From assembly GCA_017654935.2 (NCBI GenBank), contig CM065700.1, positions 44,387,931 through 44,451,930 of the forward strand: a stretch of 64,000 nt of DNA, in the 5' to 3' direction. Below the pieces are notes generated by a model. The model was not told the origin of the DNA and searched no databases. It was given only the letters and a program-made list of their open reading frames with translations. Positions 1 through 64,000 of this stretch are shown piece by piece. Numbering within the stretch: position 1 is the first letter of the stretch; the number at the start of each line of letters is the position of its first letter. The DNA comes from Phymorhynchus buccinoides (taxonomy: Eukaryota; Mollusca; Gastropoda; Neogastropoda; Raphitomidae). The translations under genes and the position numbers were made by a program.

Positions 1-1385
1 CCTCAGCTGCTCCATGAAGATGGTACTTCATCATTTACCTTGCGTTCAGAATGCCTTCGTAGGTCCTCAGCTGCTCCATGAAGATGGTACTTCATCATTT
101 ACCTTGCGTTCAGAATGCCTTCGTAGGTCCTCAGCTGCTCCATGAAGATGTTACTTCATCATTTACCTTGCATTCAGAATGCCTTTGTAGGTCCTCCGCT
201 GCTCCATGAAGATGGTACTTTATCCATTTACCTTGCATTCAGAATCCCTTCGTAGGTCCTCAGCTGCTCCATGAAGATGGTACTTTATCCATTTACCTTG
301 CATTCAGAATGCCTTCGTAGGTCCTCAGCTGCTCCATGAAGATGTTACTTCATCATTTACCTTGCTTTCAGAATGCCTTCGTAGGTCCTCAGCTGCTCCA
401 TGAAGATGGTACTTTATCATTTACCTTGCGTTCAGAATGCCTTTGTAGGTCCTCAGCTGCTCCATGAAGATGGTACTTTATCCATTTACCTTGCGTTCAG
501 AATGCCTTCGTAGGTCCTCAGCTGCTCCATGAAGATGGTACTTCATCATTTACCTTGCGTTCAGAATCCCTTTGTAGGTCCTCAGCTGCTCCATGAAGAT
601 GGTACTTCATCATTTACCTTGCGTTCAGAATGCCTTCGTAGGTCCTCAGCTGCTCCATGAAGATGGTACTTCATCATTTACCTTGCGTTCAGAATCCCTT
701 TGTAGGTCCTCAGCTGCTCCATGAAGATGGTACTTCATCATTTACCTTGTGTTCAGAATGCCTTCGTAGGTCCTCAGCTGCTCCATGAAGATGGTACTTT
801 ATCATTTACCTTGCGTTCAGAATCCCTTTGTAGGTCCTCAGCTGCTCCATGAAGATGGTACTTCATCATTTACCTTGTGTTCAGAATGCCTTCGTAGGTC
901 CTCAGCTGCTCCATGAAGATGGTACTTTATCATTTACCTTGCGTTCAGAATCCCTTTGTAGGTCCTCAGCTGCTCCATGAAGATGGTACTTCATCATTTA
1001 CCTTGTGTTCAGAATGCCTTCGTAGGTCCTCAGCTGCTCCATGAAGATGGTACTTTATCATTTACCTTGCGTTCAGAATGCCTTCGTAGGTCCTCCGCTG
1101 CTCCATGAAGATGGTACTTTATCATTTACCTTGCATTCAGAATCCCTTTGTAGGTCCTCAGCTGCTCCATGAAGATGGTACTTTATCATTTACCTTGCAT
1201 TCAGAATCCCTTTGTAGGTCCTCAGCTGCTCCATGAAGATGGTACTTCATCATTTACCTTGCATTCAGAATGCCTTCGTAGGTCCTCCGCTGCTCCATGA
1301 AGATGGTACTTTATCATTTACCTTGCATTCAGAATCCCTTTGTAGGTCCTCAGCTGCTCCATGAAGATGGTACTTTATCATTTAC
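1..1385 (-). repeat. 64-bp minisatellite carrying copies of an SSH exon end and splice donor
   Basis: About 22 head-to-tail units of 64 bp (some 65, with one extra C) fill the left edge and run into the real exon at 1386. Read on the minus strand, each unit holds the last ~44 nt of the phosphatase exon (peptide FMEQLRTYEGILNAR), the donor GTAAAT and ~14 nt of intron before the exon end restarts. Units differ by a few substitutions (GCG/GCA before the donor, TTCGTAGG/TTTGTAGG, CATCATT/TATCCATT), so this is a real, diverged array. In the exon's reading frame the donor itself gives a TAA stop (GCA AGG TAA), so using any donor beyond the first would end the protein just after the catalytic domain. 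The array is open at the window start. Confidence 0.93.
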
Positions 1386-46793
<45,408 letters not shown>

Positions 46794-47135
46794 CGTGAAC
46801 AAGGCGCCACGGGTGACTCACTTATCAAGAAGAGGGGCGAATGTCAAATACCATTATCATCAACATCCAGATGGGTTTTGAGGAAGTGTAGGCCTACAGA
46901 CTGTGGTCTCTGAGACAGGAAGTTGATTTTGCGCAAGCATAAAATTAGCGGAAATGCGACCCTGCCCATGCGTCGTGCTTACTTCCTCTTAGCAACGACT
47001 CCCGCAACAACATGGCTGGGAGTTTGGAGGAAGTGGGAACTTTGATTCAACCTTTGACGCGTCTTCCAGTGTTGTTTTGAGTCTGCCTGGCTTATTAGGA
47101 ATAGTATTTGTGATACATTGTTTTAAAATCTAAAT
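46794..47135. promoter_or_regulatory. Shared bidirectional promoter of ssh and EFCAB5-like
   Basis: Only 342 bp separate the two start codons. The interval holds four ETS-type GGAAGT cores: AGGAAGTG 46881, AGGAAGTT 46917, ACTTCCT 46981 (reverse) and AGGAAGTG 47028. It also has an RFX-like half site TTAGCAAC at about 46989, an NRF1-like TTGCGCAAGC at about 46929 and a YY1-like ACATGGCTG at about 47010. No TATA box is obvious. ETS and NRF1 sites are common in animal bidirectional promoters, and RFX sites in ciliary gene promoters; binding here is inference. Confidence 0.75.
47012..47080 (+). other. Possible upstream ORF of the EFCAB5-like mRNA
   Basis: A 22-codon ATG-to-TGA frame (MAGSLEEVGTLIQPLTRLPV plus LF) ends 55 bp before the main ATG and is out of frame with it. 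It matters only if transcription starts upstream of 47012. Confidence 0.3.
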
Positions 47136-63860
<16,725 letters not shown>

Positions 63861-64000
63861 GTAAGGATTCTGTAGCTAAATAGCCAAATACCTCAACAGT
63901 GTATCATGTTATGCATGGGTGCTACTCTTTCAGTTTTACACTCATTTCAGTTTTTTAGTTTACCAGAAACTGAACTTCAGGTGGGTTTTTTAATTCTCCC
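63861..64000. other. EFCAB5-like intron 7, start
   Basis: Contains CATGGGTGCTACTCTTTCAG.. at 63916, likely the left end of a CATGGGTGCAA-type MITE cut by the window edge. Confidence 0.45.

Noticed and set aside
1..1385. CRISPR-like regular repeat array at the left edge
   Set aside because: Units are contiguous with no unique spacers, derive from an exon edge, and the DNA is eukaryotic.

Overview
The window is eukaryotic nuclear DNA: split genes with consensus splice sites, enormous dinucleotide tracts, and dense small transposons. tRNA-derived SINEs, CR1/Jockey-like LINE tails, many short inverted-repeat elements and long (GA)n/(GT)n tracts suggest a mollusc, probably a gastropod. That assignment is inference from repeat style; nothing in the window proves the species.

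There are two protein-coding genes, arranged head to head, and both run off the window. On the minus strand, coding exons between 46793 and 1386 encode the N-terminal ~498 residues of a Slingshot (SSH) cofilin phosphatase: the conserved start, the SSH-N region, a DEK_C-like helical segment, and the dual-specificity phosphatase domain with its HCKMGISRSA active site. Nine coding exons join in perfect phase. On the plus strand, exons from 47136 to 63860 encode the N-terminal half of an EFCAB5-like protein (EF-hand calcium-binding domain protein 5, probably ciliary/axonemal). The two start codons are only 342 bp apart. SSH2 and EFCAB5 are also divergent neighbours in human, so this looks like an ancient bidirectional gene pair.

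Layout: 1-1385 is a 64-bp minisatellite made of copies of an SSH exon end plus its splice donor. 1386-15656 holds seven SSH exons; three of these exon edges have become tandem arrays carrying extra donors or acceptors, and a fourth has a decayed duplicate. 15657-45428 is SSH intron 2 (~30 kb), packed with microsatellites, a decayed mariner with a nested MITE, a telomere-repeat palindrome, a hAT-like element and many MITEs. 45429-46793 holds SSH exons 2 and 1; 46794-47135 is the shared promoter; 47136-63860 is the EFCAB5-like gene, in which two exons also have decayed tandem copies.

The most unusual property is this repeated expansion of exon-intron boundaries, at six separate exons of two adjacent genes. 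Several dispersed MITE families can also be defined from the window alone, by their inverted ends and target-site duplications. I saw no CRISPR, no rRNA and no intact tRNA gene.
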